DNA of 64,000 bases, from contig OZ035960.1 of assembly GCA_964034945.1 (NCBI GenBank), positions 101,114,733 through 101,178,732 on the forward strand, written 5' to 3'. The DNA is from Chrysopilus asiliformis (Eukaryota > Arthropoda > Insecta > Diptera > Rhagionidae). A program made the position numbers and the translations under genes. Below the pieces are notes generated by a model. That model was not told the origin of the DNA. It did no database searches and saw nothing but the letters and a program-made list of their open reading frames with translations. Positions within the stretch are counted from its first letter, which is position 1. Each line of letters starts with the position of its first letter. This document shows, piece after piece, positions 12,293 through 24,598 of the stretch.

Positions 12293-12690
12293 GTGCTACA
12301 ACCGGTTTGCAGTCTTGGCTTGCCGCAATGTCTCTCGCCAGAGGTCTCGGTCGCGCGCCGATGTCCTTCAGTTGTCTTCTCATCCTGATCAACGCCATCT
12401 TGCCATCTGAGGTTGGGTCTTCGTCGTCCTGTTGTTAATAACTTACCACAGAAGATTTTCCGAACCGGGTCACATTCACTCATTCGAGTGACATGACCAG
12501 CCCACCGGAGTCTGTTGAGTCTTATGAGCTTGACTATTGGCACGTCCTGATATCTCTCATAGACCTCGTCATTGTAGAGTCTCCGGAATTGCGGAATTGC
12601 CCACCCTCATGTATGGGGCCAACAATCCTTCTGAGTATCTTCGTACCCAGGTCTCGGAGGAATACGTGAGGACAGAATCCTGTACAGTTG
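12293..12690 (-). pseudogene. C-terminal fragment of an RTE-like LINE
   Basis: Read on the minus strand, the sequence gives RRLYNDEVYERYQ, then LRWAGHVTRM, then [16 protein letters not shown]. This order (an R-x-LYN box, the RLRWAGHV box, a GRP-x-LRW box) is the tail found after the reverse transcriptase in RTE-type LINEs. The part upstream (12600-12690) needs a frame change to stay aligned, and the reverse transcriptase is missing. The downstream end runs into the CT microsatellite. A second fragment lies at 15185-15352. Confidence 0.8.
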
Positions 12691-12699
12691 CAGTTTGGT

Positions 12700-15180
12700 T
12701 ATTATAGTTAGGTTTTTAGATCTGAAGAATTTTGATAAGCTGTAGTAGTGTTTGTTGGTACTTTCATAACTGCTCTGCCGATTAATCTGAAATTTTGGCT
12801 AATGTATCTTATAAAAAAGGCCTTCAGAATAGCAGGAAATTTTGTCATAATTCCTGTTTTAATCAGTAGCCCAAGCGAATATTTGAAAAAAAAATGCGAT
12901 ATAAAGACATCTTTTTTTTAGCATTCGGTTCGTTTTAACTGTGAATGTTTTAATAATGTAAAATGTTTTACACAAAGGTGTGGAGTCGTTCTGAAAAAGC
13001 CCCAACTCCAACTCCGGCTGCGACATCAGAAATTTTTAAAGATCAACTCCGACTCTACATCCCTGGTTTTAACATCCCTAGCGGTCTTTATGTACGCGTT
13101 CGAGTTTTTTTACTTCGTAATTTTCCAGCCGTACTGGACTGTTAGTAATTTTTATTTTCGACAAAATCTTTGGATTTTCCACCCCTCTCTACCCGATTGC
13201 TTCGTTACTGATTTTACATATTTAAGTGTTTTAAAGAATATTAAAATTCAGAGAAAAATGTAGAAATGTGTGAACAGGATTTTTTGTGGAAGGATTAAAT
13301 TCTTTATAATTTTATAAATTTTTTGCGGTGGAAAGGATTAAATTCTTTATAATTTTACAGGAATCAATCCTTTCACAGCGAATAATTTTTTTAATCCTGT
13401 TTACACATTTCTACACTTTTCTCGGAATTTCATTATTTTTTAAAACACTTGAATATGAAAAAAAAGCACAGCCACCTACAACATAAATCAGGTCTAATTA
13501 ACTTGAGTGAATATTATTATAAATGTAATGTAGGCCTGAATTGAATGTAAGTGCTAATGAAATACACGTCAAGACACGACAGAAGAACATTTTTTCGTCA
13601 CAAATCTCGGAGGAAATCTTCGGCTGAAGCGACAACATAAACTACAACATTTCCCACAGACATTACGCCGTACCGGCAGAGAAACCCTTGAAACATTTAC
13701 TTACATTCGAGGTACTCATTTAAAGACAACTAAATCTAAATATAATATAGTAGATATTTGTACATAGGGAACTCCTGGTTGATAGCTGGAAGGACTTCTA
13801 TATTGTATGCCCAACTGGGACCTATGCTGCAATGACAACGAGATCCTTTTCTTTATCATGGAATTATGGTTTAGAGTTTTATGCGACGGGACCCAGGGCC
13901 ATTCATTCATAAAGAACAGAGACTACGAAATCCTCGGACCTGATTTATAGCAGATCATTAGCAAAAGGACCTGAGAAAAAGTTAATAAATACGAAAGGAG
14001 CATTTGTTGCCCCCCAAAAAGTCCCAACGGTCTTAGATATCCTTCAAGTCAGTGGGTTAGCGTTTCAGAGTGCTTGAAGTTTCGGCTCTGTTCGGAAGTC
14101 CTAGAGAGAACACGCTAAACGCTAGACGTAGAAAAAGATTCTTCATGACATCCATCTGGTGGGAAACAGTAGCTTTTTTCCCCCAAGGATCTCCCCATTA
14201 ATTCCAAGGAACTTGTGTTACGACTCCGCCAACAACTCGCACGGAAACGGAGCGGAGACGGTTCGGTTGAATGACTGACTATGGGGATAACTTAACTGCT
14301 CAACATTTTGGCTTGTTGGATGTCGCTTCTTTGTGACTAATGGCGCGAAAGAAAACAATTTTTTTTATACATTTTTAGTCATGATTTACGCAAATTGTTC
14401 CTCTTTTGCATAGCATGCGATTTAAATGTGACGTTAAGACAATATTTTTTTTCGCCATTCAGTACTCTTGTTACTTTGTTTGTGCAATGTTTCAAAGCCG
14501 TAGGCTGCAAAGCCAGACACAAGGAAGATGAAAATCCGAAATAAAATAAAAATCCATGAAGAAAATCGTTCAACTCTCAAATGGTTTATGATATGATACT
14601 CGCTATCGTTTGGCTAAAAATGCAGAAGATTATCCGCTGTTGGTATTTCGTTGAAATTTATGAATTCTCCAAAAAATTTATCTCAAGACCATAATTTTTC
14701 GTCTACTTTCGCAATTTTTTTTCTTTCTAGGTTGTTATCTAAAAAGAAAATTCTGAAAATTAAGCAATGTTATTTTACTATCCTTGGATATTTCTTGATA
14801 CCCACATCTTGTATATGAGTGGGAGATAAATGTATTTGTGTATGTGTATGAAAGGCATCCTGAATATGACAAAAAGGGACAAAAGGGATGAATGACTTTA
14901 GCTATGATCGCCCATTGTAAACCATTTTCCAATTTAACTTCAACTTATATGAACTTTTCCATGAACCCTTTTGCCATCAGTAATTTATTATATTTGCCAT
15001 TCCAATGACATAAAAAGAGCACACCGAATAAATACACAAAGGGTGCTCCAAAAAAAACTAGACAACAACAAACACTAAATACTGAAAGAGATTCTAACGC
15101 ACACAAAATAAGAGTGTGGATTAGAGGTGTGCGTAAATAATTGTTCCCGGCTCGGAAAGTCTTCTGCAGCAGAGTTTCAT
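12700..15180. other. No gene; contains one foldback (13217-13457)
   Basis: No coding signal was recognised. The open frames at 13716-13910, 14379-14573, 14735-14932 and 14945-15211 lack motifs. Confidence 0.5.
13217..13457. repeat. 241-bp imperfect foldback
   Basis: The ends read CATATTTAAGTGTTTTAAA and, as complement, CATATTCAAGTGTTTTAAA. Arms of about 65 bp surround two direct copies of GGATTAAATTCTTTATAATT. It is probably a MITE, but no clear target duplication is visible. Confidence 0.6.
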
Positions 15181-15184
15181 CAAC

Positions 15185-15352
15185 AAGGTTACGAGAGACG
15201 AGGAAGACCAAACTTCAGATCGCAAGATGGGGTCAACCAGGACCCGAAGAGAACAGGAATGAAAAACTGAAGGACATCGGCACGAGACCGGGACCTTTCG
15301 CGGGTAACATTAGGGCAGATCAAGACCGGAAACCTGTTAAAGCGCCAAAATA
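15185..15352 (+). pseudogene. Short fragment of the same RTE-like LINE
   Basis: The plus strand here resembles the complement of 12310-12440: GACGAGGAAGACCAAACTT, then AGATGGGGTCAACCAGGA, then CTGAAGGACATCGGC. It is the GRP-x-LRW region of the LINE tail, in opposite orientation to the copy at 12.3 kb and frame-disrupted. Confidence 0.65.
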
Positions 15353-18300
15353 GCGTTGCCAGAATTAAATTACCGAAAATCTGAAATGGGGTTCCAAGTT
15401 GACGCAACACCTTTTAAAAATAACAGTTCTGGTGGTATATATCCCCCCCCCCCCTCCCCTTAAAACCCAACAATTTTTTTTTACTAATAGAGAACTATAT
15501 AACTATTCAAAAGCTACTCAGAACTTTATTTTTTTAATTATTTCCAAAAAAGGGGTGCCAACTTCACACGAATGGATAACATTATGTTATTATAAAGAAT
15601 TCGATTCGAACAAAACGACTTTCACTTTAGCTTACCCCTAATTCCACCAACAATCTATGATAAGAAAAAGTGAAATGTTGAATAGACATATAGGAAAACT
15701 TTTCGGCCCGCAAACTATAAAATTCCCCTTTGAAGCAAAATTGTTCTCATACTTTTGTAAAGGTTATAACGCACAAGTGAACATATGTTATCAGTTTTTA
15801 TGGTAATGACGTGTTTTACGTGCAGAACTTATCGAAAACCGACCACTTTCTCATTTCCAACATTTTCCACCAAGACTCCTTTTCAAAGACTCCTTTTCAT
15901 TCCGCAATCCTCCCCATCCATAAAGTAAATCTACTAAATACGAAAACCCTTCCATGAGGCAAACCCACAGTAATTTTTAGTAGGCATCACATACGACAAA
16001 AAGAGAGTTAAAAAGACAAACAGACAGCTAAATATTCAGCAGGAGAGTTTTTGGCACACATTCCAGTTGAAAAGGAAAACGACCTGGAGATGGGAGACGA
16101 TTTGGGTGGGGATGACATTCCAGGAATCAAAAGGAAATGCGAATCGGATCTTCATCACACAAAAGATTGGGTTTATCGGCGTAATGTGGGCCCACAATTT
16201 TGTTGTTTTACATTTATGGAAAATTGTCCGGGAAACTTAATTTATAACCCATGTTTGTCGACTAATAATGGGTGTGTGTACTCAAGATCCAGTTAACGGA
16301 TATATACTCAAATATAAAATATCTTTGAAATGATAAAAAAGGATGGCGCAATCAACCGTCAAATTCATTTTTTCAGAGTTTTTTTTTGTGGAAAAATCCT
16401 TTTTAAGGAATTTGATTACAGGGGTGGGTAATGGATGTTTTTAAATGGAATATAAGATAAAAAAGCTTTGTCGTGAATTGCAAAGTACGGTTTAAGTCAA
16501 ACTTGTAAAGGAACCCTACTAGCATTTTTTCCTGTATGACATGCATCTGTCACCATAATAGATACATCTCTAGTGGCAGCTACGTGCCACAACCAAAAAT
16601 GCTCATAGAAGTTGTACAGTAGAAAACGCCGCGCCGTTATCAGCATTTTCCAAAAAAAACCGGGTAAGGGGTCCACGAGGCCTCCTTTTTTTATAGTTCC
16701 AGCTCCAGCCATAGTTCCAGCCAGAGCTTAGGGGAAGATCCTTTAAATACCGAAGCACAGCTCAGGATGGTGAATCCAAAGCTGTGATATTTTTTTGGAC
16801 AGCCCTAAACCAAAGTTAGTCTATAATGTAACGGTAATTTTTGACTTCACAGACGTCCCCTTTCCCCACTTTTCCGAGGTTTTTCGTATGGAAATTTGTT
16901 ATTTCTTGTCGGGTGTTGGGAAATTTTGTGATTCCGTGTCGCGTTTAATTTTAAGTTTTAAATATTTTTAAAGTTCGAATCGACTGAAATCTCAATAATC
17001 GTCTATACGTCTTGAAAAAGCAAGCTGAACAAGATCTTTGAAAAACTCCATTCATTAGTACTGACGCGCAGCGCGTTGGCGAGCATGTAGAAAACACCTT
17101 TTAATTAGTATTTCAGCGTACATGGCAGAAGATTTAAGTAGAAGTAGTAAATAAGTAAGTTGAAATACAATTCGTTGTCAGCTCCCATATTGGATTGTAC
17201 GCATTTTAAAAACTAAAATTGCCACTTCAGCATCATTCCACATGCTTGCCAATACAGTACACGCCTGAACTTAGATATCAGTATTTTTTAATCATTCCAT
17301 GTAGAAACCCTAAATGATTCACTCTTTTTTACGGTTAGGGAAAATAAATCATTCGAAATAAAAATTCTCGAGAGATCTATCCTAGAATATTTTAGGCTAT
17401 TTCGGGAACAATTTATGCCTTCTAAAACTAAAAGAGGAGAAAGACTAAAGTCATCCTTAACACTTGCCGGGTGATATACAATCCCTATAGAAAAGGAAAA
17501 CTTTTCTATTGACTTTTGATCACATTTTCCCCCAAATAGGCGAGTATATCGTAGTAACACGTCACAGTCTATATTTAACGGATATCGTTATGAACATTTC
17601 ACTCGATTTAAACTTTATATTCACTACAAAATTCGATCAGGACACGCATGTAATTTACGCCCATCTTAACTGAACCGCATCAGAAAGTTGTATAAAAGAG
17701 GGGAAACTAGTGTAAAATATAAAATCAAGTCATAAAGTTTATTTTCTTGTTACTAGGGTATTATATGATGTATAATTTATCGAATCTTATTTACGATTTA
17801 CATCATTTGTTCCACAACATGATCAGAATTTTGAATTACAACGATATCGAAATAGTTTAGAAAGTTTGAAATCGAATTTCAAAGTTTTATCGGACGAAAT
17901 GTGTATCGTTAAGTGCGAGTATTACAATCACCCGAAATGACTTTTATCTTTAGATACTTCGCCCCACTACCCCTTAACCACTTTCGTATTTTTGTTATTA
18001 TTAAAGGGATAACTTTTGGTCCGTTTAATGTGACATGTAACATAGGTTGAGATTGATAATTCGATTTAAATCTACTCAACCTTGACAAAGTTCTGGAATG
18101 ATACATGAAATGGCCTTAGAATTTTGAATTCTATCATGTAAAAAATAAATAATTAACATTATTTGATAAAGATTTTCTATTAAAATTTCAAAACTTCAGT
18201 TATCTTTGAAGTTTGCTCCAGTAATCTTTGATTTTTGGTTATACCGACATTTGACGGAAAGACAATTCAAGTATTTGTAAAAAAGTTTTTAAAGTTTTGT

Positions 18301-18670
18301 ATTTCCGACAAGCTAAAGATTCCATAAAAACGAAAAACTGCTTAAAAACCACCTTCTACCATTAGACTGCCGAGGTGGCCACATACAATCTCAGCGACTC
18401 CACGCAATATGTAGATTCCAAATATTGAGTGGTCTATTTTCAAAACTCACATTCTCCACTTTTTGCAACTACTTTTGGCAAATTGCAAAAAACTCATAAA
18501 AATAAAAATATTAATTTTTTTAATACTAACAGGCTAGTATGAAGCACTCTAAGTAATGAAAAAGAAATAACGTGTACTATTTTTTTATGTTTATATGTAG
18601 GAGACTGCGAGTTTTGACCAAAAATGGAGAATGTGAGTTTTGCAATTAGAACAAATACTTAAAACAAAAA
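15353..18670. other. No recognised gene
   Basis: Contains a poly-C run near 15441-15456. Open stretches at 15399-15641, 16051-16296, 16497-16712, 17288-17560 and 17909-18106 have no recognisable domain. I see no LTR, terminal repeat or RNA gene. Confidence 0.45.
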
Positions 18671-18675
18671 CATAT

Positions 18676-18820
18676 GGGGCATATTCATAGTTGCTTTTAA
18701 AGACAGTTTTTGTTTAACATGAGTTTAAACTGACAGAAAACCATAGCAAACTGTCAGTTTAAACTCAAGTTAAACAAAAACTGTGTTTTAACATAAGAAA
18801 AGCTACAATTATCACGGGCC
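18676..18820. repeat. 145-bp hairpin element
   Basis: ACAGTTTTTGTTTAAC-ATGAGTTTAAACTGACAG is followed 13 bp later by its near-perfect complement. The outer parts (GGGGCATATTCATAGTTGC / ATAATTGTAGC complement) pair weakly. It is likely a small MITE; boundaries are approximate. Confidence 0.6.
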
Positions 18821-18824
18821 AATC

Positions 18825-19195
18825 GTCAAATACTCTATATGATGGCAGACAAAATATTTATTTAAAAAATGTCCATTTGTATGGGAGAGGGGGAAAGGAG
18901 TGGTCTGATTGGATTTTGATGTATGAAACAGTTATGTAAAATCATATCCTAAACAGATTTTGCTTTTATAAATTTATCGATACAACTCACCGTTTTCGAG
19001 AAAATTGTTTTTTTTTATTCTGTTCAATATCTATGGGGGAAGGGGGAAGTAGTAAACCAACTGGATTTTGATATATAGATAAGTTATGTAAAATCATATT
19101 CTAAACACATCTTTATAAATTTTTCGATACGAGTCACAGTTTTCGAGAAAACAGGAAAAAATAATTCCATGTGTTTGGGAAAGGGGGAAGCAGTG
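18825..19195 (+). repeat. Dispersed repeat family E, tandem copy
   Basis: Units of about 150 bp repeat GGATTTTGATRTAT, TATGTAAAATCATAT, CTAAACA and CACCGTTTTCGAGAAAA. An inverted, closely related copy lies at 32820-33000, including the flanking GATGGCAGACAAAAT and TACTCTATATGATGG phrases. Confidence 0.75.
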
Positions 19196-19278
19196 ATAAA
19201 TGTTTCATTATGACTCACCGTTTTCGAGAAAATTACAAACTACAAGTGTTTTCTTAATCACTAAAAAAATTACCTTAA

Positions 19279-19480
19279 TCCTTAGAGGCACAGAAAAAAT
19301 TTGTTTACTAATGCGGCACAAATATTTTTACCTGGGCGGGCACACGAAAAAAAAAATTTTTTTTAGTGGTGCCATTGCAAAGTTTCATGTGGCAATAGAA
19401 GAGGATTTAATCGGTGGTACAATTTTGGTATTTATTACGAAAAAGGTGGTACATCGCGTGTACCACCAGACCTTGAAGGG
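19279..19480. mobile_element. 202-bp piggyBac-like MITE, copy 1
   Basis: TTAA lies immediately outside both ends (19275-19278 and 19481-19484). The terminal repeats begin YCCTTAGAGGC / CCCTTCAAGGT. The interior carries ATCGGTGGTACAATTTTGGT and a TGTACCACC palindrome. A related copy is at 21959-22165. TTAA duplication with CCCTT-type ends is typical of piggyBac derivatives. Confidence 0.75.
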
Positions 19481-19484
19481 TTAA

Positions 19485-20060
19485 AAGCTAAAAATTTTCG
19501 CCTACGGTTCAATTTCCTCTAGTAGATTTTTTTTTAATTTGCCTGCGGTGCATTTTATCACAAAAATTTTAATTGTGTTTGTGTCTAAAATTTTTGTTGT
19601 GTTTGTGTCTAAAATTTCTGTCTGCGGCGCAATTTTTGTTATCTTTTTAAAACATTCAACACGCATAACACTTTTTTTTAATAGTTACAAGATCTAAAAC
19701 AAATAAATACAGGATCTAAAACAAACCCTTTTTCTTCTGATTGAGATTTCAAATTTTCACGATTAATTTCGAAGCGTTTCCTCGAAAAGTGTGACATATT
19801 TTTTGGACAGCAAAAAAATATACTTTTGGTCATATGTTACTATGAAATATCAGAAAATTACAAATTTCTAAAAAAAATCAAAATTAAAACAAAAGTTGCT
19901 GATGATTTCCGTATGTTTTACAAATATATATCAAAGATTGTCAATTTGCCTACCTGATCCGCCATTAATCTCATTGCAGACGGTTTTATCCGATTAATCA
20001 AATTTAGAGAAAACACACTTGCGTTTAGCGCATGAAACAATTACAGATCTATAAAAAAAT
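19485..20060. other. No gene; short duplicated phrases
   Basis: A GTGTTTGTGTCTAAAATTT phrase is duplicated near 19575-19620, and GCCTRCGGYKCAATTT-like phrases appear three times. Nothing else was recognised. Confidence 0.5.
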
Positions 20061-20063
20061 CTA

Positions 20064-21382
20064 GGGGAGAGGGTTCATGAAGTAGACATGGTGATGAAGT
20101 AGACAATTCCATTATCTTAGTACCTGATAAATGTAGAACTTTGAATATGCTATTGTGAATGTATTTTTACCACTTTACCTTGCTGGGAAAAATTCGCGCT
20201 ATTTTTTTGACGTTAACCAGAATTGTAAAAAAAAAAGTGTTTTGGTGGTGCAATAGTAGTTTTTTGGTACTGCAATAAAATCTTGATTTAAGGTAAGTTC
20301 ACAGGGTTTTGACTGCAGTTTTCATTTCACTAAGTGTACTAGGCATTTACTTTCAAGTAGCATTGTGATATTTTTGTTTAATTTTTAAGTTTTTAAAAGT
20401 TTGGGCAGGAAAGTCTCAAATGGAGCTCTGGTGATGAAGTAGACAGTGTCTATATTAAAGACTAGCTTGCATACCCGTCGTTGCCGGGTTAAGTTTTTTG
20501 CATAAGTTTTAGAATACGAAGAAAAGCGGAAACAACTTAAAAACTTTTGTGAAAAATCTTATCCTTGCAGGGCTCTCCGTTGCAAACTAGTCTAACAACA
20601 GATTCGTGATCAGCGATCCCGAAAACCCCCTAATGACCTCTTTCTCCGGAAAAAATGGGAAAAAAGTTTTTTGCGTTATCCTTACAGGATCTTCCGTTCC
20701 GAATTTTGAAAATCTAACACCGGATTCGGGATCAGCGACCCCGGAAACCCCCTAATGCCATTTTTCCCCGGAAAAATCGGCATAAGGGGTTTTTAGGGTC
20801 GCTGATCACGAATCTGGAGTTGGAATTTCAAAATTCGAAACGGAAGGTCCTTCAAGGATAACATTTTTGCCAAAACTTTTTAAGTTATTTATGGTTTTTT
20901 GGCATTCTAAAATTTATACAAAAAACTTTTAGCTACCAACGTAGGGTCTGCTAGTATGAAATAAAAGACAAAGCAAACTTTTTTTTTTGTATTTTAAAAA
21001 GCTATAAGCTTAATGATATACCTCAAGGAGGGGTGATAATTTATGTTCCTTTAATGCAATTTATGTTCCTTTAAAAATAAGTTAATAAAATTTTTAATAA
21101 AATGTATGTAATTTATTTTTTCCATCCCAAAATCTGCTTGTCTACTTCATCACCAAACTTGTCTACTTCATGACACCCAGGTTGATGAAGTAGACAAAAA
21201 ACTTACGTTCCGTAAAATACATTTACAAAAAAAACTACAAAGTTGAGAATTTCTTGGATCAGTCTAAATAAAGGGTAATTGATGTAGTTTTCGGATAAAA
21301 TGGGAGAAATTTCCTTACATGCATAAAACCGTGATATTTTTGCGATTAAGTAAAAAGTGTCTACTTCATGAACCCTCTCCCC
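20064..21382. mobile_element. TA-flanked element with iterated 14-mer
   Basis: The terminal repeats are GGGGAGAGGGTTCATGAAG, with TA outside each end (20062-20063 and 21383-21384). The 14-mer TSATGAAGTAGACA occurs seven times: starts 20075, 20092, 20432 and 21183 on plus; 21139, 21160 and 21358 on minus. It encodes no transposase. A family A foldback (20461-20955) has inserted into it. The general design (TA duplication, G-run ends) suggests an IS630/Tc1-like or related superfamily, not proven. Confidence 0.85.
20461..20955 (+). repeat. Family A foldback, complete copy
   Basis: Starts ACTAGCTTGCATACCCG and ends CTGCTAGT, with imperfectly complementary ends (AAGTTTTTTGCATAAGTTTT against its counterpart near 20930). 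The middle holds the family A units (GATCAGCGAYCCCGRAAACC, TCCGTTSC, CTTATCCTTGCAG) in both orientations. This is the clearest full-length member and shows that family A is a foldback element. Confidence 0.75.
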
Positions 21383-21384
21383 TA

Positions 21385-21955
21385 TGTGAAAATGTTGTTA
21401 CGCATGATTAATTTAGTAAAAGCCACATGGCCTTCAAAATTCACTTTCTATCTATCACACAAAAAAATATGCGTACCTTTTAACTTGCTTCCTTCGTACA
21501 AAAATATGAAGTGAACAAATGCCTCATTCTGGAATTCCGAGATATCTTTTAAAAAATTTCCCTTTTCCCATTATTGTGCTTCGAATGGAAAAAATGATAC
21601 ACACTGTGAATCATGAAGCCATTTCTAGTCTGTAATATGATTGATGGCCATCTATCTATCTATCTGTTGACTGCGCTATAAATTTCCTTCATTTTCTTCC
21701 CGATTTTTCAGCTGTAAAAGAAATTCCATAAGAGAGAAACGTAATAAAAACCAAGGAAAAATTGGAGCAAAAATCCTGAGGAAATTTCGAGTGATTAGAA
21801 GTATTTCTGCTAAATCATTTCCCTTCTGTATGCCGTACAAATATATTTTTCAACAATTTACTTCCCGTGCGATGAACGTGATTTGGCAAAAAACAAAGAA
21901 TCCTGTTTTATTTTCCATATTTCAAAATATTCACATTTTTTTTTGCTGCTTTCTT
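21385..21955. other. No recognised feature
   Basis: AT-rich sequence with a short CTAT run near 21650-21665. No frames with motifs. Confidence 0.5.
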
Positions 21956-21958
21956 CAA

Positions 21959-22165
21959 CCCTTAGAGGCCAAGCAAAATAGAAAATATTTTTACCCGTGT
22001 GACACACGAAAAAAAATTGTTTTTTTTTAATTTATTAGTGTTGCCATTTTAAAGTTTCATAAGGCAATTGAATACGTTTTAATCGGTGGTACAATTTTGG
22101 TCCCACCGTGCAGTATTTGTTACGAAAAAGGTGGTACATAACATGTACCACCAAGCCTTTAAGGG
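21959..22165. mobile_element. 207-bp piggyBac-like MITE, copy 2
   Basis: Matches 19279-19480 through CCCTTAGAGGC, TTTTTACCYGKG, AATCGGTGGTACAATTTTGG and the GGTGGTACAT/ATGTACCACC palindrome. The right flank is TTAA (22166-22169); the left is TCAA, a one-base decay of the same site. Confidence 0.75.
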
Positions 22166-22199
22166 TTAAACCGCTCGTTTATTGAGAATTTAATTTTGT

Positions 22200-22450
22200 G
22201 ATTCCAAATTCCGAAACGGAAGATTCTGTAAGGGTAATGCAAATATCCTTTTTCTATTTTTCTTCCGAAAACCTGGAACTAGGGGGTTTTCGGGGTTGCT
22301 GATCAGTGATCACGTATCTGGTGTTGGAATTTCAAAATTCGAAACAGAAGGTTTTGATTTTCTTCAAAAGCTTTTTTTTATTTCTTTGTATTCTGGTGCA
22401 AAAAAACTTATGCAAAAAACTTTAACCCAGCGCCGGGTGTGCTAGTTTTT
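22200..22450 (-). repeat. Family A fragment
   Basis: Contains GGGGTTTTCGGGGTTGCTGATC, GGAATTTCAAAATTCGAAAC and an end reading GCGCCGGGTGTGCTAGT, the complement of the family's start. Confidence 0.75.
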
Positions 22451-24238
22451 TTATAAAGCGCCAAATATAAGTTTTGCCCCGGCCGCCGCTTTACTTTCGT
22501 TCAGTCCTACCTACAAGGAATTGCTTGTTTTCTAAAAGAAAATTTCTTCTTAAAAACCCATAATAAAGATATTTTTCCCTAAATTAAACAAAATTTCTTT
22601 TCCAAAATGCCTAACTTTCTAAATGCCAAGCAATTGCGACGTAATTTCTTCAGAAAATATAATAAAAAAAATATCATAAAAGATGAAAAAAAATGAAATT
22701 GATCGATTTAATAAAAATCTCAATTAAGTTCATTAAAGGAATTTCCAAACGAATTCTTATTTTCCATTAAAAGTTTTTAAAGACCCTGTCGGATGGCAAT
22801 TCAATGCAAAATAAAAGGGACGAACCGCGAGATGAGGGAGGAATAAACCAATGGGAAGATTTCTTTCAAAAACAGCTTTTGGTCCACAATGGGCAAGGAA
22901 TCCTTTGAACTGTTTCTCCGACGCAACATTTCTGTGAGGGTAAAAAAAATGTTTTGGAAGGCGAAATAAGAAATTCATGGAATGTTTCACCAATAGCTTT
23001 CAATAAAATTAAAAAATAAAAACATTTCTGTCAATGATTTTCTAGAACGTAATCACGAAAAATCAAATTGTATACAACGACATTTACTTGTGTTTCAACC
23101 AAAAAAAAAACTCCAGAACTCCCTTCTTGTCCTTGCGACAAATAAAGATGGAATGGAAAAAAATACTTGCGGAAAAGGAAAGGAAATCAATTTTCGGAAA
23201 ATACATTTTCACAACATTTGTCCCATTCTCCGGGTACGATTTTTAAGTGTCCCTTGCTTTGTAAACTTCAGACCAGACATTTATGTTTCGTCCTTTTCAT
23301 ATTCTCACTGTTTTTTTTCGTCTTGCAATACTTTTTCTCTAGATTTCATACATTTTCGTCATAAGGAAGTGCAGAAAAAAATCCATCCAAAACCTTTTTG
23401 TTCTTATCAGAAATTTTCTTGGGAGCTTGCTTGACTATTGATTTTTGCTGAAGCTTTTTACGAAATGAAATTTTCCATCCAACGAGCATCTTATCCTGCA
23501 ATATAGTACTTGTTCTTAGATAAACTAAAACTTTGTGTAAACAAAATATAGATGGTGGCGGAGATTTTTGTCTTTAGATAAGTATAACAATGGATACATC
23601 CTGTACCTGTTTCCAGACAACATACTTCCTGATCTCATAATACACTGTACGGAACCACCCACAATACTGACACATACTGTTGCTGGGGAGGAAAATCCAA
23701 AACTACTCAATGTGCCAAAAGACTGTTTCCCTGATTAATGAGATCCTTTTTTTCTCGTCCTGATGGCATTCTTCATTTCCTTTCCGCTACCCCAGAGAAG
23801 GTATTAATGCCAGTATTGTCACAGACACTATCGTAAATGGTTCGCCCCGGATGATCACACGCTCCCAGCATTCCAACATGGAGCGACAACCGACTGGCTT
23901 TCCTATCCAAATACATCAAAAGCGAAATCGCTCACATTGTGTCCTGGTGAGATGTGCACTGCTATGCCATATCCAACCCGGAAACCCCCACAGCTAAAAA
24001 TCCAGTATTTCTATCACAGGTTCCAGTTTATTGGGTTCTGCGTTTCACAAGTGGAAATGTTTCCGTTCGGCTAGGGCGCTTCCTTTGGGTATCCAGGCGA
24101 AATGAAGTACAGCGTGATGAACGATGAAAATACGAGCACTTCGTAAATATTCTGATATTTTACAGTGCTGTATATTACATAAGTTTCATTGGAATGTTAA
24201 CATGTACAGTGGAGCCCATGCGAAAAAAACGGTTTTGT
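22451..24238. other. No recognised gene
   Basis: Open stretches at 22757-22993, 23090-23434 and 23525-23710 are short and without domain motifs. The block 23440-24130 has a less AT-rich composition and could hold an unrecognised decayed element or exon, but I cannot support a call. Confidence 0.4.
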
Positions 24239-24330
24239 GAGACTTGCATTGATTTAAAGATGAGACTTGCATTGATTTGAAGATGAGACTTGCATTGATT
24301 TGAAGATGAGACTTGCATTGATTTGGAGAT
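24239..24330 (+). repeat. 23-bp minisatellite, four copies
   Basis: Unit GAGACTTGCATTGATTTGAA plus GAT, repeated at 24239, 24262, 24285 and 24308, with one or two substitutions. Confidence 0.95.
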
Positions 24331-24375
24331 TTACGAGAAAAACAATTCCATGATATTTCATTCCAATTAACTCCT

Positions 24376-24455
24376 CAAAATACGAAAAATACATTAAATA
24401 CATAAAATACATTATATACATTAAATACATTAAATACATTAACACATTAAATAGG
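24376..24455. repeat. ATTAAATAC-type microsatellite
   Basis: Repeated ACATTAAAT and ATAAAATAC units. A minus-strand Met/Tyr-rich frame across it is an artefact. Confidence 0.9.
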
Positions 24456-24598
24456 GTAAAGTGGGATTATTTCATACACAACACGTAAATTTGTATGTGC
24501 TCGGCGTATGTAACTATGGTGTTCGCTCGGTGGTATAATCTGAAAAAGCTAAAGCTGTTCACCCTAGAGCTTATAACCCAATAAAAGATCAATAATAA

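Noticed and set aside
12080..12438. Ser/Leu/Pro-rich frames of about 100-117 codons
   Set aside because: They cross a CT microsatellite and have no domain. The minus-strand frame there is real only in its LINE-derived part.
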